A stretch of 64,000 bases of DNA from the NCBI RefSeq assembly GCF_021261315.1, contig NZ_JAJSAX010000010.1:50937-114936 (forward strand), written 5' to 3'. This DNA comes from Epilithonimonas sp. JDS (GTDB lineage: Bacteria > Bacteroidota > Bacteroidia > Flavobacteriales > Weeksellaceae). The notes beneath the pieces were generated by a model that saw only the letters and a program-made list of their open reading frames with translations, had not been told where the DNA came from and made no database searches. The translations under genes were made by a program, and so were the position numbers. Below, piece by piece: positions 1-9,622 of the stretch. The first letter of the stretch is position 1. Each line of letters starts with the position of its first letter.

Positions 1-843
1 CGTGACATTATAAAGTCCCAGATCTTCGTATTCCCTCTTGTAATATGTCAATCCGATATTGTGGAAAGATTCATCAGTCAGGTTTTTTCCATTGTGACAG
101 TTCATGCATCTTGCTTTCGTGCGGAAGATGTGCATTCCGTAGATTTCCTGGTCAGTAAGCGCATTGTATTTTCCATCAATGAATTGGTCAAATCTGCTGG
201 GCTGGCTTTTGATGGTCTTTTGAAATTCGGTAAGCGCTTTTACGATCTTGTCGTAGGTCACTTTTTTATCACCATAAGCGTTTTCAAAAAGAATCGAGTA
301 GCCCTTGATTTTCTGGATTTTTTTTGGTAATTTTTGTACATCCATTGCCATTTCGTGATGAGCGCCAAGTGGACCAGAAGCTTGCTCTTCCAAGGATTGG
401 GCTCGCCCGTCCCAGAAAAAAGCTTTACGATCGGCAATATTGTAAAGAGACATTGTGTTCCTGTTTCCCATAAGATGATCATTTCCCAATGCGACACGTC
501 TTTTGTCTGTCCATCCCATTTCTGGGTCGTGGCAAGAGCTGCAGGAGATTTGATTGGAATTTGAAAGTTTTGGGTCAAAGAATAACATTTTTCCGAGGAT
601 TACCTCAGGACGTTCCTGCTCTTTGAAATATAAGGAATCTCTTTTGATGGAAGAGAATTCCGTCCATGTCACGGCATAGTGGATGGTTGGTTTTGGCCAT
701 TCTGTGATCGCTTTCTTGTAGCTTTTGACGATCTCCTCGATGCTTGGATCCGGATTGTCCATCAGATCTTGTCCTACTTTTGGAGTAAAACTGAACAATA
801 TAAAAACTAAAGCACTGAAAATTGCAAGAAAAAATCTCTTCAT
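1..843 (-). CDS. Di-heme cytochrome c peroxidase, partial (3' end beyond window)
   Basis: Reading the minus strand from ATG at 843 gives 281 codons open to the window edge. The N-terminus is a signal peptide (KRFFLAIFSALVFILFSF), so the protein is exported to the periplasm. Two c-type heme sites are visible: CSSCH at residues 101-105, followed by a DPEMGWTD segment, and CMNCH at 246-250. This is the layout of bacterial di-heme peroxidases (CcpA/MauG superfamily), which reduce hydrogen peroxide with electrons from small cytochromes. The family is usually 330-380 residues, so roughly the last fifth is missing. The start lies 2 nt after the stop of the upstream barrel gene, so it is the distal gene of the TonB receptor operon. 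The family call is secure; the link to metal uptake is inference from context. Confidence 0.93.
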   Translation of the reverse strand, partial: MKRFFLAIFSALVFILFSFTPKVGQDLMDNPDPSIEEIVKSYKKAITEWPKPTIHYAVTWTEFSSIKRDSLYFKEQERPEVILGKMLFFDPKLSNSNQISCSSCHDPEMGWTDKRRVALGNDHLMGNRNTMSLYNIADRKAFFWDGRAQSLEEQASGPLGAHHEMAMDVQKLPKKIQKIKGYSILFENAYGDKKVTYDKIVKALTEFQKTIKSQPSRFDQFIDGKYNALTDQEIYGMHIFRTKARCMNCHNGKNLTDESFHNIGLTYYKREYEDLGLYNVT

Positions 844-845
844 CA

Positions 846-2363
846 TTAAAATGTTATACCTAAACTAAAGCCGACAAAATTATTGTTTTTTTCTTTGATC
901 CTTGTCGTGGTCCATTGTCCACTTACAAAGAAAGAGGGTAGTTTCTGAATTTTGAGATCATATCTCAACATTGCTCCAACAGTAGTGATATCACTTGTCA
1001 GGATTCTGAAGTCATCATAGATCCATTCCAGTTTGCCAGAACTTACATTGGTGTCCAAGGCGTTGATGGCCTTATTCACATTGCGAAAAGCATAATTTGG
1101 TTGGAAGGTCAAAACCTGATTTTTATTGATCTCTAGTTTCAAGTCCAAGTCCAATCCCAAAGTGTAAGAGTCGTATTTTTGACCAGAAAAAGGATAGATT
1201 CTACGGTCTGTAACTTCCTGATAAGAAAGAAATGGTATTGCCGTTACAGTGTATTTTTCTTGACTGAGTTGATAAAGCCCTTTAATGCTCGTTGTGTAAT
1301 GTTCTTTTTTGTAGGCTTTTCTTTTGAAGATCACTTCGGTGTTGTCAGAATTGCTGGTGTAGCCATATTCTTCACCCGTGCGGATAGTAGAATTATAACT
1401 AAGTATCAGACCTATCCGATTATTATTTAAATTAATGAATTTAGCCGCTTCAATTTGAGATATTTTACTTTCTAGATCACTGGTATCATAATATCGATTG
1501 CTATTTTTGGGGTATACACTTTTTACATTATTTGAGCTCGAAAGCGTTCCGATGATGTAAAAGTCTTTCCCATTTTTGCTGGAAATCTGTCCACCAATCT
1601 TGTAACCAAATTCCTCAAACTGGGTTTTGAAACTGTTGTTGAAAAAATAATTAGTATAACCAAATCCAATGGATTGATAAACAATTGGATAGCTGACGGC
1701 ATTCACAAAGCTCAACGCACTATTCTGTGTATACTTATTAAATTCACCAAATATTCCTACTTGATAATTTCTGTACACTTTATAATTGATCCCGGCAGAA
1801 AGTAGCAGGTCGGATGTCGTGTTTCTGAGGCGTGGATCCCTTGATCTGTACGCCATTTGAGCATCATAACTTCCGGAAAGGCCAAAAGAATAACGTTTCA
1901 TCTTTTTTGCAAAACCTCCCGCGAAGTGGTAGTTTTCTAAATTTATATCGCCGCCGACAGAATCTAATGTGACGTAAGGCGCAATTCTTTCAAAATCCAG
2001 ATTCTCATTGTACCGAAGGTCTTTTCTCGTCATATTGCTATATCTGGCATTGCCCCATACGACGTTATTGGATTTCAATTTCTTGTATGAATTGGTCTTT
2101 ACACTCATCCCGTTGTCACCAGAACCCATTTGCCTAAGGTAGGTTTTTAGTTTATCTGACTGATAATTTACATTAAATTCCGAGATCGAAAAATCACTAT
2201 AATCCGACATATTTGCCGGATTATAGTAATAGTTTTTCATTTGTATTCTTTCCTCATTATATTGATTGCTGATCTTTGGAAATAGCCGTAGGCTGTCTTG
2301 TCCAAAAGTTAAGGTGTAACCTAAAGAAAGAAAAAAAATGAAGAAAAATTTTGATCTATTCAT
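846..2363 (-). CDS. Outer-membrane beta-barrel protein (DUF6850-like)
   Basis: 505 residues with an N-terminal signal peptide ending near TFGQ and a body of alternating polar and aromatic strands. It ends in a C-terminal aromatic (FSLGITF), the usual signal for barrel insertion by BAM. No TonB plug domain is visible. Size, strand pattern and neighbours match the Bacteroidetes barrel family that databases call DUF6850; I recognise it by resemblance and cannot run a search. It sits 24 nt after the lipoprotein gene and 2 nt before the cytochrome c peroxidase. The likely role is an outer-membrane pore or receptor partner in the same transport or redox pathway. The substrate is unknown. Confidence 0.75.
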   Translation of the reverse strand: MNRSKFFFIFFLSLGYTLTFGQDSLRLFPKISNQYNEERIQMKNYYYNPANMSDYSDFSISEFNVNYQSDKLKTYLRQMGSGDNGMSVKTNSYKKLKSNNVVWGNARYSNMTRKDLRYNENLDFERIAPYVTLDSVGGDINLENYHFAGGFAKKMKRYSFGLSGSYDAQMAYRSRDPRLRNTTSDLLLSAGINYKVYRNYQVGIFGEFNKYTQNSALSFVNAVSYPIVYQSIGFGYTNYFFNNSFKTQFEEFGYKIGGQISSKNGKDFYIIGTLSSSNNVKSVYPKNSNRYYDTSDLESKISQIEAAKFINLNNNRIGLILSYNSTIRTGEEYGYTSNSDNTEVIFKRKAYKKEHYTTSIKGLYQLSQEKYTVTAIPFLSYQEVTDRRIYPFSGQKYDSYTLGLDLDLKLEINKNQVLTFQPNYAFRNVNKAINALDTNVSSGKLEWIYDDFRILTSDITTVGAMLRYDLKIQKLPSFFVSGQWTTTRIKEKNNNFVGFSLGITF

Positions 2364-2387
2364 TATTAGAAAAGATTATTTCCAATG

Positions 2388-3599
2388 TTATTTTACGATA
2401 CCATTTTTTAGACTTGGTTCAGAATTGCGAACAAAATCCAAAGTAGAATTGTTGGTGTCTTTGTAAAGGTTTTTACCGTTTGACATCGTTCCAAGTATTT
2501 TTCTTCTTACTGTTTTTCCATTGTATCCAGGAGATGCAGTTGTCCATCCTGCATCAATAGAAGGTGTGGTAACTATTTGAAGGAAGTCATTCTCACGGGT
2601 TGTGTTAAGTGCATCTACAATCCAAGTATTTGGGATTTTATAAACACTTCTATTCGTAACGCCTCCTGCTGAATTGGTGTAAGAATAATCGTATTTGTTT
2701 TGTGCCAAGAATGTCTCAGAAGTCTGTCCTTCCGGAAGTCTTGCCAACGCGTATCCTTGCTGACTGGTTGTGTAGAGGAAAATCATATTGAAAGTCATTT
2801 GGGTGTAAGCGATGTTCATATTGGGAACACTTGGGTTGTCGACTTGGCCAAGGCTTGGGTTTGTTGAAGGAAACTCAAAATCGGCATTTGTCAAATTGAA
2901 TCCATTAGAAGCAGTATGGTCGATCGCATTATCTGCGACAACGATGAAACTTCCTGGCTGCACCGGATGCTCTTTGCCTGTTCCCGGGACAATCATTACC
3001 GCACTGATAGGGAAAGCCTGATCAACAATGTTCGGTGTTACCGTCCTAGCTACAGTTGTGAAAAATTCTGAAGTTGCAATCATCAAGCGGTCTGCATAAA
3101 GCACGTCATTTGTATTGTTGGTAATTTTGAAGTAACGGGAATTGTTGTAATTTTTACCGTCGTTGGTTTTGACGCCTGCAAAGAACACTTCTTCTATAAT
3201 AAAGTCTTTGTTGAATTGTTTGATGATCAAAGGCAAAGATAAATTCACCACACCCGTATTAACATCTTTTTGAGCAGTTGCACCTACTTGTACTTCCTCG
3301 TTGTCTTTGGTTACAACAGTTCCATTAGCTACGATTTTATAAGACCCATAAGGTAGTTCAAACGAATAGGCACTTGCATTTTCCAATGTTTTTTTTGTGA
3401 TGGCTCCGGAATTGGTTTCAAGGATTTCAAGTTCAATTGTTTTGAAAGTGGCAATATTGTCGCCTGCCAAAGTTACAGTAAGAACACTTTTGTTAGAAAC
3501 TTCTGTCCCAAAGTCATCATCGTCGCCAGAGCAAGAAACTATTAATGTAGTAGAAGCTAGGACGGCCATAAAACCGATTGCTAAAAATCTTTTTTTCAT
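2388..3599 (-). CDS. DUF4876-like surface lipoprotein
   Basis: 403 residues. The N-terminus is a lipoprotein signal with lipobox LIVSC and then SGDDDD, an acidic tract after the lipidated Cys typical of surface-exported Bacteroidetes lipoproteins. An immunoglobulin-like or carboxypeptidase-regulatory-like segment (about residues 35-120) is followed by a larger domain containing NSRYFKITNNTNDVLYADRL, resembling lamin-tail-like and DUF4876 proteins. Such lipoproteins often sit beside a TonB-dependent receptor and may cap it or help bind its ligand; that role is inference. It begins 13 nt downstream of the receptor stop and is second in a four-gene minus-strand operon. Confidence 0.75.
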   Translation of the reverse strand: MKKRFLAIGFMAVLASTTLIVSCSGDDDDFGTEVSNKSVLTVTLAGDNIATFKTIELEILETNSGAITKKTLENASAYSFELPYGSYKIVANGTVVTKDNEEVQVGATAQKDVNTGVVNLSLPLIIKQFNKDFIIEEVFFAGVKTNDGKNYNNSRYFKITNNTNDVLYADRLMIATSEFFTTVARTVTPNIVDQAFPISAVMIVPGTGKEHPVQPGSFIVVADNAIDHTASNGFNLTNADFEFPSTNPSLGQVDNPSVPNMNIAYTQMTFNMIFLYTTSQQGYALARLPEGQTSETFLAQNKYDYSYTNSAGGVTNRSVYKIPNTWIVDALNTTRENDFLQIVTTPSIDAGWTTASPGYNGKTVRRKILGTMSNGKNLYKDTNNSTLDFVRNSEPSLKNGIVK

Positions 3600-3612
3600 A
3601 ATATATTAAATT

Positions 3613-6372
3613 TTAAAAGTTATAATTAAGTTCCATTCCGAAGTACGGTTCGTTCCCATCCTTTCTGATGATTTTTGTTCCCAGGAAATAGTATGGATGT
3701 TCGTAACTGAATAGTCTGTTTACAAACATTGACGTTTTAAGACCTTTGTAAATAATCTTTGTTACTTTGAAATTCGCCCGGATTGTATAGGTATATCTCC
3801 TCGCAAGATTATCAGTGGTAGAAACATTTCTCACAAGCCATTGTTTATAAGTGTCAGTCCTGTCTGCGTCTGTAAAAGGATGTGTCATTCCGTCCAGATC
3901 AATATAAGAAATTGGTTCTGGTATTCTTTGATCATATTTCTGATAATTGTACAGAGAACCTTGTATTGAAGTGGAAACTATTAATCCTAAATTTGGAAGG
4001 TAAGTATCAACTATTAAATTATAGTTGAGGTTTTCATTCACATATCCAGTAGCATTTTTGTAAATTCCGTAATATGGGTAAGAGCTTCCTGCTAATGAAA
4101 TATCAGGGCGCTCCAAAACAGGAACCGTATTTCTGTATTGTGTTTTGAACCAGGCTCCAGATAAATTAAATTTGGTATTGATGCCTTTGATCCTCGGGGA
4201 AGCGTAGCCAAATTCGATCCCATCTTTAAGCGTGGCACTTCCGTTTTCTGTGATACTGTAATCACCAAATTCTCGGATGGTTTCATATGGGACATTACTC
4301 AAATCAGGTCCGTTTTCTCCCCATTGTGACAGGTCGATATAAGCTGTGTTGTATTTCTTATAAGAATGAACTGGGTTTTGTGCTGTGCTTCGGAATCCGT
4401 TTTTAAGGTCTTCTTTGTAATAGGTGATGAAGAAGTCGTGACCTTTGTAACTTAGATCCAAACGCATCTCTTTCTTGATGTTCTTTGCAGCAGTTAAGTT
4501 TTTATTTTCACGGTTCTGGACATAAGTCATAAAGTTGACGTATCGATAGTTTTCGTCATTATGGTAATAATTCACCTGAGCATAATCCGAAAATTTCTGA
4601 TTGGGATATAACATTAACAAAGTCGGTTGCTTGTACAGGATTCCGTAGCCTAGTGTTACATCTATTTTCAAGGGATTGTCATTAATGAAAATATGTGGTA
4701 GGTTGTATTGGAAGTTAGCTCTGGGCTCTGCGAATATCTTATTGCTGATAGCATAGGAATTATCGATTCCCAGAAGTTTGGAAACCCGAAGACCTGTATA
4801 CAAAGAAAACTTGTGCTGATTGAGCTTGTAAGACATTTGGTTACCTGCAAAGACAGCCAGATTCTGCCACGCAGGAATGTCATCAAATGCCCTCGGTCTT
4901 GCTCCAATAACTGCTGACGGAGGAGTGGACAAATCCCATTGTTGCCCTTTCCCGAAGTTCTTGGAATACTTCCAATCAATCCCTATTTCATAGTCATTAT
5001 TAAGTTGACCAATTTTATGGGAGCCTGTAGCCTGGGAAAAAATGGAAAGATCCAAAGGTTTTCCGTCCGTAGATGATTCTGCGATGTAACGGGTACTAGG
5101 GTAAATCCCAATATTTTCTCCGGCCGTACTCGTCAAAGAAAGAGATCTCGGTCCGGATAGCTGTACCAATTTAACTTGTTCTATGCGCTCGAACCCTTGT
5201 CGGATCGCCGTATTCAAAACCAGTTTGTCGAAAATCGCGTTAGCATTAAGTTTGTAGATGAAGTTATTGGTAAAGCTGACACGCTGGTTGGAGTTTGTAT
5301 AAGAATCTGTCAAGGCATAACCTGTATCAGGGTCATACTTCTTTTTATCGATGTTGTTGGAGAAATCGATATTCGAACGCCATTCTAGCGGTCTTTGCCA
5401 AAGATTTGTTTTTAATTTGGAGCGTAATGATGCCGTAATCCGCTGATAGTTTTCAAATTCATCAGTTGGATTTTGCTTGAAATCCAAATAGTCTATATTG
5501 GCATTGATACTCCAGTTTTTATTAATAAGAAAACCTTTCCCGACATAATATTGTTTGCTGAAACCATCTGCCTTAAATCTTGCTTCCAAAGGCGAATACC
5601 CAATTTTTCTCTCGATTTTGATGACCCCTGAAGTCAAATCTCCGTAAGCAGCAGAAGGGATTCCCCTTATAACCTCTACTTTTTCAATATCATTGGTGGA
5701 TATCGTCCGCATATCGACACCAGTGGATGACGTTGCTCTGTTGCGGACAGCATATCCCATTTGCGCATTGTCAACAGATGTTTGCAAGTTGGCATTGGTA
5801 TTCCAGACATTGTCATCTATCATAAACTGGACACCAAGCGATGTAGTGTTGTATGCTGTATTGCTGGTGGCTGTGATTGGTCCTCTGTTTTCTCGTAAAG
5901 TCACCTCATTGGTTACACTCAAGTTGGGATCCTTGGACAATCCACCGGGAAGTAATTCCATTAGATCTGCAAAACTCGAAGGTTGCAAATGTTGCATTGC
6001 CTGTCTGTTGATGACAGATTTGCTGGTCAAGCCTTTACCTTCCTTGGCAGTAATAATAACTTCTGCAATTTTTGTCACTTTTTTTAACTCTATCGTGTGC
6101 GTTTGCTGACTTTCAACGTTCAGATGAAATTCTTTTTCATCGTAACCATCGCGCGATATGAGTATGATGTGTCTTCCTATTGAAAGATTTAGAACGGCAA
6201 TCCCATCCTTATTGGTAAGTACGGCTTGTTCTTGGTTCTGTTTTACTGTTGCATTCACCAATGGTTCTTTCAAATCATTGAGAACTTGAATTGTAATAGG
6301 AAAACTTTCGGATTGTGCTTTTACATTGATGCACACAAAACTCAATAGACAAAGACAGAAGTATTTAAACAC
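3613..6372 (-). CDS. TonB-dependent outer-membrane receptor
   Basis: 919 residues. A signal peptide ends near NVKAQ, then a carboxypeptidase-regulatory-like domain (about residues 25-95), a plug domain (about 110-255, with RQAMQHLQPSSFADLMELLPGG and VEVIRGIPSAAYGDLTSGVI), and a 22-strand-type barrel ending in ELNYNF with terminal Phe. TonB-dependent receptors import large or scarce ligands such as siderophores, heme or glycans. This is the first gene of the operon with the lipoprotein, second barrel and cytochrome c peroxidase, which points to a metal or heme ligand rather than a glycan, since no SusD homologue is present. That ligand guess is inference. A consensus promoter lies immediately upstream. 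Confidence 0.93.
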   Translation of the reverse strand: MFKYFCLCLLSFVCINVKAQSESFPITIQVLNDLKEPLVNATVKQNQEQAVLTNKDGIAVLNLSIGRHIILISRDGYDEKEFHLNVESQQTHTIELKKVTKIAEVIITAKEGKGLTSKSVINRQAMQHLQPSSFADLMELLPGGLSKDPNLSVTNEVTLRENRGPITATSNTAYNTTSLGVQFMIDDNVWNTNANLQTSVDNAQMGYAVRNRATSSTGVDMRTISTNDIEKVEVIRGIPSAAYGDLTSGVIKIERKIGYSPLEARFKADGFSKQYYVGKGFLINKNWSINANIDYLDFKQNPTDEFENYQRITASLRSKLKTNLWQRPLEWRSNIDFSNNIDKKKYDPDTGYALTDSYTNSNQRVSFTNNFIYKLNANAIFDKLVLNTAIRQGFERIEQVKLVQLSGPRSLSLTSTAGENIGIYPSTRYIAESSTDGKPLDLSIFSQATGSHKIGQLNNDYEIGIDWKYSKNFGKGQQWDLSTPPSAVIGARPRAFDDIPAWQNLAVFAGNQMSYKLNQHKFSLYTGLRVSKLLGIDNSYAISNKIFAEPRANFQYNLPHIFINDNPLKIDVTLGYGILYKQPTLLMLYPNQKFSDYAQVNYYHNDENYRYVNFMTYVQNRENKNLTAAKNIKKEMRLDLSYKGHDFFITYYKEDLKNGFRSTAQNPVHSYKKYNTAYIDLSQWGENGPDLSNVPYETIREFGDYSITENGSATLKDGIEFGYASPRIKGINTKFNLSGAWFKTQYRNTVPVLERPDISLAGSSYPYYGIYKNATGYVNENLNYNLIVDTYLPNLGLIVSTSIQGSLYNYQKYDQRIPEPISYIDLDGMTHPFTDADRTDTYKQWLVRNVSTTDNLARRYTYTIRANFKVTKIIYKGLKTSMFVNRLFSYEHPYYFLGTKIIRKDGNEPYFGMELNYNF

Positions 6373-6395
6373 ACCAGTTATTTAAAATAAGGGTG

Positions 6396-6426
6396 CAAAA
6401 GTATAGATTAGATTAAGCTAATCCAA
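6396..6426 (-). promoter_or_regulatory. Bacteroidetes-type promoter of the TonB/DUF4876/barrel/peroxidase operon
   Basis: On the minus strand a -33 TTG (plus 6424-6426) is followed after 20 nt by TACTTTTG (plus 6396-6403), a full match to the TAnnTTTG -7 box. An inverted repeat, GATTA (6411-6415) and TAATC (6419-6423) with a 3-nt centre, lies inside the spacer, where a bound repressor would block sigma factor. An iron-responsive regulator such as Fur is a reasonable guess but is not shown by the sequence. Confidence 0.75.
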
Positions 6427-6783
6427 TTTTTATTTAGACTTATTTAAAATAATAAGTATGATTTTTGTCTTGTTTGGATAAAGATCTAACAGGTATGAGT
6501 AAAAAAGTTACCTTGATATGGTCAGGAGAAATAAGAGCCTTTCTATTTTATCAGTAAAGAGAATAGTAGGATCTTAGACATAAACTTGCCTTAAAAGTGA
6601 CAGGCAGAATCCTATGATCGGCGGTTGTATCAATTACTCTTTTCGGAGCGAGGTGTAATTTTATAATTAGTGAAAAAATATTCTGAGGCACCAATTATTA
6701 AAATAAAGTTAAATCTATATGCAAGTGAGATCTGGCAGAATATTGTTTGTATTTTTATATCAATGATGCAGAAAATAATTAAA

Positions 6784-7611
6784 ATGACCTTTTTGAAAAA
6801 TCCCAAAATAAAAGCCGTCTTCTTTGACGTAGATGGAACACTATTCAGTTTTAAAACAAAATCAATTCCGGAATCGACTAGGAAAGCTCTAAAGAAGCTT
6901 CGGGAGAATGGAATCAAGGTTATCGTTGCAACCGGTCGGTCAGTCAACGATCTTAATCATATTAGACATATTGAGTTTGATGGTTTTCTTACGTTCAATG
7001 GTGGGCATTGTACGACAATTGACGGTCAAGTGATGTTCAGAAAAGTAATCAGCCCTGATGATATCAGAAATCTGATAGATTACTCGGAAAGATCTGAGGT
7101 GAGCTTTTCCTTGATGTACGATGATAAAGTAAGAATCAGTCACGAAAGTCCAAAGGTCCTTGAACTGTATCGTCACGTTGATATTCCTGTGCCGCCTTTA
7201 TTTGATAAAGAAGATGCTGATATTGAAAATGTTCTGCAGGTCAACGTCTTTATTGATCCTGAACATGATGATTCCTTTATGCAGGAGGTCATGCCAAATT
7301 CACTGTCTTCAAGATGGACACCGTTATTTGCGGATGTCAATCCCGAAGGCGTAAGCAAACAGGGAGGTGTTGAATATTTTTGTAAATATTATAATATCGA
7401 TATCTCTGAAACAATGGCTTTTGGTGATGGCGGAAATGATATTTCTATGCTGAAGTCCGTAAAGGTAGGCGTTGCCATGGGGAATGCCGGAGATAATGTC
7501 AAGGAAATTGCCGACTATATCACGGAAGATGTCGATAATCGCGGAATAGAAAAAGCATTGATGCATTTTGGGTTGTTAGATGAAACTTCGGCAGATGTTA
7601 AGCATGAGTAA
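6784..7611 (+). CDS. HAD-superfamily phosphatase, Cof-type (class IIB)
   Basis: About 275 residues from the chosen start. Motif I FFDVDGTLF lies near residues 13-21 (nucleophile D15, acid/base D17), motif II is VIVATGRS, and motif IV is FGDGGNDISML near the C-terminus, with the large alpha/beta cap between motifs II and III. This is the Cof/YbjI pattern, cytosolic Mg-dependent phosphatases acting on sugar phosphates or similar small substrates. The reading frame is open upstream to a GTG at 6670, but that adds a hydrophobic stretch not found in the family; ATG 6784, or 6763/6766, fits best. It stands alone, convergent with the AraC gene. The substrate cannot be read from sequence. Confidence 0.9.
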   Translation: MTFLKNPKIKAVFFDVDGTLFSFKTKSIPESTRKALKKLRENGIKVIVATGRSVNDLNHIRHIEFDGFLTFNGGHCTTIDGQVMFRKVISPDDIRNLIDYSERSEVSFSLMYDDKVRISHESPKVLELYRHVDIPVPPLFDKEDADIENVLQVNVFIDPEHDDSFMQEVMPNSLSSRWTPLFADVNPEGVSKQGGVEYFCKYYNIDISETMAFGDGGNDISMLKSVKVGVAMGNAGDNVKEIADYITEDVDNRGIEKALMHFGLLDETSADVKHE

Positions 7612-7866
7612 TTCTTTTTTTGAATGATCTCATAAATTGCATGTTACATATGTGCTTTAATCCTTCACTATTTTTGTCGTGATTTCTCCATTCCAATTTT
7701 TTAATTATACGGTATACAGTTTTTTTGAAGTTTGACCATTTGATAGATATTACGGTTCCAAATATATCTGATGTAATATTTTTCCTGATGATTAAATTCT
7801 ATGTTGAAAACAGTTTCAGAGAAAAAGTATTTTCATTTAAGGGGTCAGATATAAAGCGATAACGTT

Positions 7867-8427
7867 TTATATATCTTCCAGATTTTGTTTCCTTCTCTCA
7901 CCAAATTGTTTATAAAAAGAAGGGCTAAATCCTGTTATTTTTTTAAATTGATTGGAAAAGTGTGCTACACTGCTGTAATTCAATTTGTATGATATTTCAG
8001 TTAAATTCATCTCATTGTAAAGTATCAGTTCCTTGGCTCTCTCGATCTTATGGATAATAATAAAACGCTGAATTGTGATTCCCTTAACTTCTGAAAATGT
8101 ATTAGCAAGATAAGTATAATTATACCCTAATTTTTCGCTGATATATTCTGAATGATTTTTTGATGGCTGCTCATCTGAGTAATGTATCATCTGGATAACA
8201 ACAATCTTTATTTTTTCAATTAGAATGCTTTTTTTGTCGTCCAAGAGCTGCAATCCTGACTTCTTGAGGATTTCCGCTAATTCCCTTCTTTTATTTTCAC
8301 CTGTTCTGGATAATGTTTCCACAAGCACCAGGTCTACACGTAAATATTGTATTTTCAAAGTATCGAGTGCGTTCTCTACAATAAGCTTACAGCGCATACT
8401 TACCATATGTTTAATATATAATTTCAT
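7867..8427 (-). CDS. Small AraC-family regulator with HMA-like N-terminal domain
   Basis: 186 residues. The C-terminal 100 residues carry two AraC helix-turn-helix units, including LTEISYKLNYSSVAHFSNQFKKITG. The N-terminal 75 residues (MKLYIKHMVSMRC onward) resemble the heavy-metal-associated ferredoxin-like fold that precedes AraC domains in many flavobacterial regulators of this size. In relatives the loop is usually MVCxRC; here the first Cys is Ser (MVSMRC), so a paired-Cys metal site would be lost. It probably acts as a cytosolic transcription regulator with altered or no metal sensing. No operon partner is evident; a gene-poor 1.2 kb follows upstream. Confidence 0.85.
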   Translation of the reverse strand: MKLYIKHMVSMRCKLIVENALDTLKIQYLRVDLVLVETLSRTGENKRRELAEILKKSGLQLLDDKKSILIEKIKIVVIQMIHYSDEQPSKNHSEYISEKLGYNYTYLANTFSEVKGITIQRFIIIHKIERAKELILYNEMNLTEISYKLNYSSVAHFSNQFKKITGFSPSFYKQFGERRKQNLEDI

Positions 8428-9622
8428 ATCTCTCTCTGCAAAAAGGCATTGGATAATTACACATTTGATCTTAATAAATTCTGATCGTACTATGGCTAAT
8501 CCAAAAGTGTTTTTTGTTCTAGAATCGCTGTAACTAATTAATACCTATAAAATTTTTAAGTTGTAATTTACGCATGTTGCACAGCTTACCTGTTACAAAA
8601 GAATTAATTTAACTTACACTAATCACACATTAGTTGTGATTTTTTTTCAAAAAAAGTGTGATAATTGCAAGTATTAATTAAAGATTTACAACATAGAAAT
8701 TTAAAAAAAAACCGAAATTTGCTGCAATGATTTTCGATTAGTTATTGATTGTTAAATAATTAGAAATCTATATGATTTTACAAATGCAGGCGATGAAAAA
8801 ACTGTTCTAATTATCATTACAATTGAAATTATTTAGAAATTCAGAAGTACCTTTATAGTGCTTTTAACAAATATGGTAGGCTAATATTTAGTCTGCCGAT
8901 TTGTTAGAAGATAACTGTTGAGTTCACGGTATCTATACGAAGAATACCAACACACTAATTCTTTTTATTCTTGGAATAATATTTTTATCACTGTACATCA
9001 ATTCCGCCCTCTTAATATTTTTTGAGACGTTTCTGTTTTAAGATAGATTTGGATGTGCTGCCTTTAATATATTTAATCCTATTCAATCCCATCTCATATA
9101 TTTATATCGCCTTTGTTTTGTCCTGACGTATCCAATATCCTGGATTCGTGATCTAAGGCATCTTCATTGTCGTTATGATGGTAGCCGTCGGAAAATGACA
9201 AACCTATTCGATGATTCCAAATAGAGAGAAATAGCATCTTTCTTGACAAGTATTTTTTTCTAAACTGTCAGAAAAAATGGGTCATGTCAAAATATTGCTC
9301 TGCCGCACAAATCAAGGTTTCAATGAAAATTCATCTCTTAACTGGGATTTATATTATTTTAATCATATATGCTATCATTCTAGCCTGATTTGAAGCAGAG
9401 AGCTATTATAAATAGCTCCATTATAGAGTTTTATAAATACGTTATATTATCTTATCAAATTTATGATCTAAATCATAATGTTATCAAAATAACTATATTT
9501 CGATCATAAATTTAGAAATAAGAGTTTTTTCTTGTATTATTAATACTAATTACGTTAAATATTATGAATTTATTAATTGAGGTCTGATATTTGTAAAAGT
9601 GACCATAAATAAATCATAACGT
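8428..9622. other. Gene-poor 1.2 kb with a stem-loop and one weak ORF
   Basis: Very AT-rich, with no recognisable gene on either strand. AATCACA (8622-8628) and TGTGATT (8636-8642) form a 7-bp stem with a 7-nt loop followed by a run of T, a rho-independent-terminator-like shape with no gene reading into it; it could end a small RNA. A 47-codon minus-strand frame (9094-9237) contains FSDGYHHNDNEDALDHES, which is more protein-like than random AT-rich DNA and may be a gene relic. Neither is assigned a function. Confidence 0.4.

Noticed and set aside
258..578. 106-codon minus-strand frame inside the left-edge gene
   Set aside because: It is an alternative frame of the cytochrome c peroxidase, whose heme motifs prove the correct frame.
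6670..6783. GTG-initiated N-terminal extension of the HAD phosphatase
   Set aside because: It adds 38 residues absent from Cof-type enzymes; the ATG at 6784 places the DVDGT motif at the usual position.
8928..8948. GGTAT/ATACC inverted repeat in the gene-poor region
   Set aside because: Only 5 bp long with an 11-nt loop; expected by chance in AT-rich DNA.
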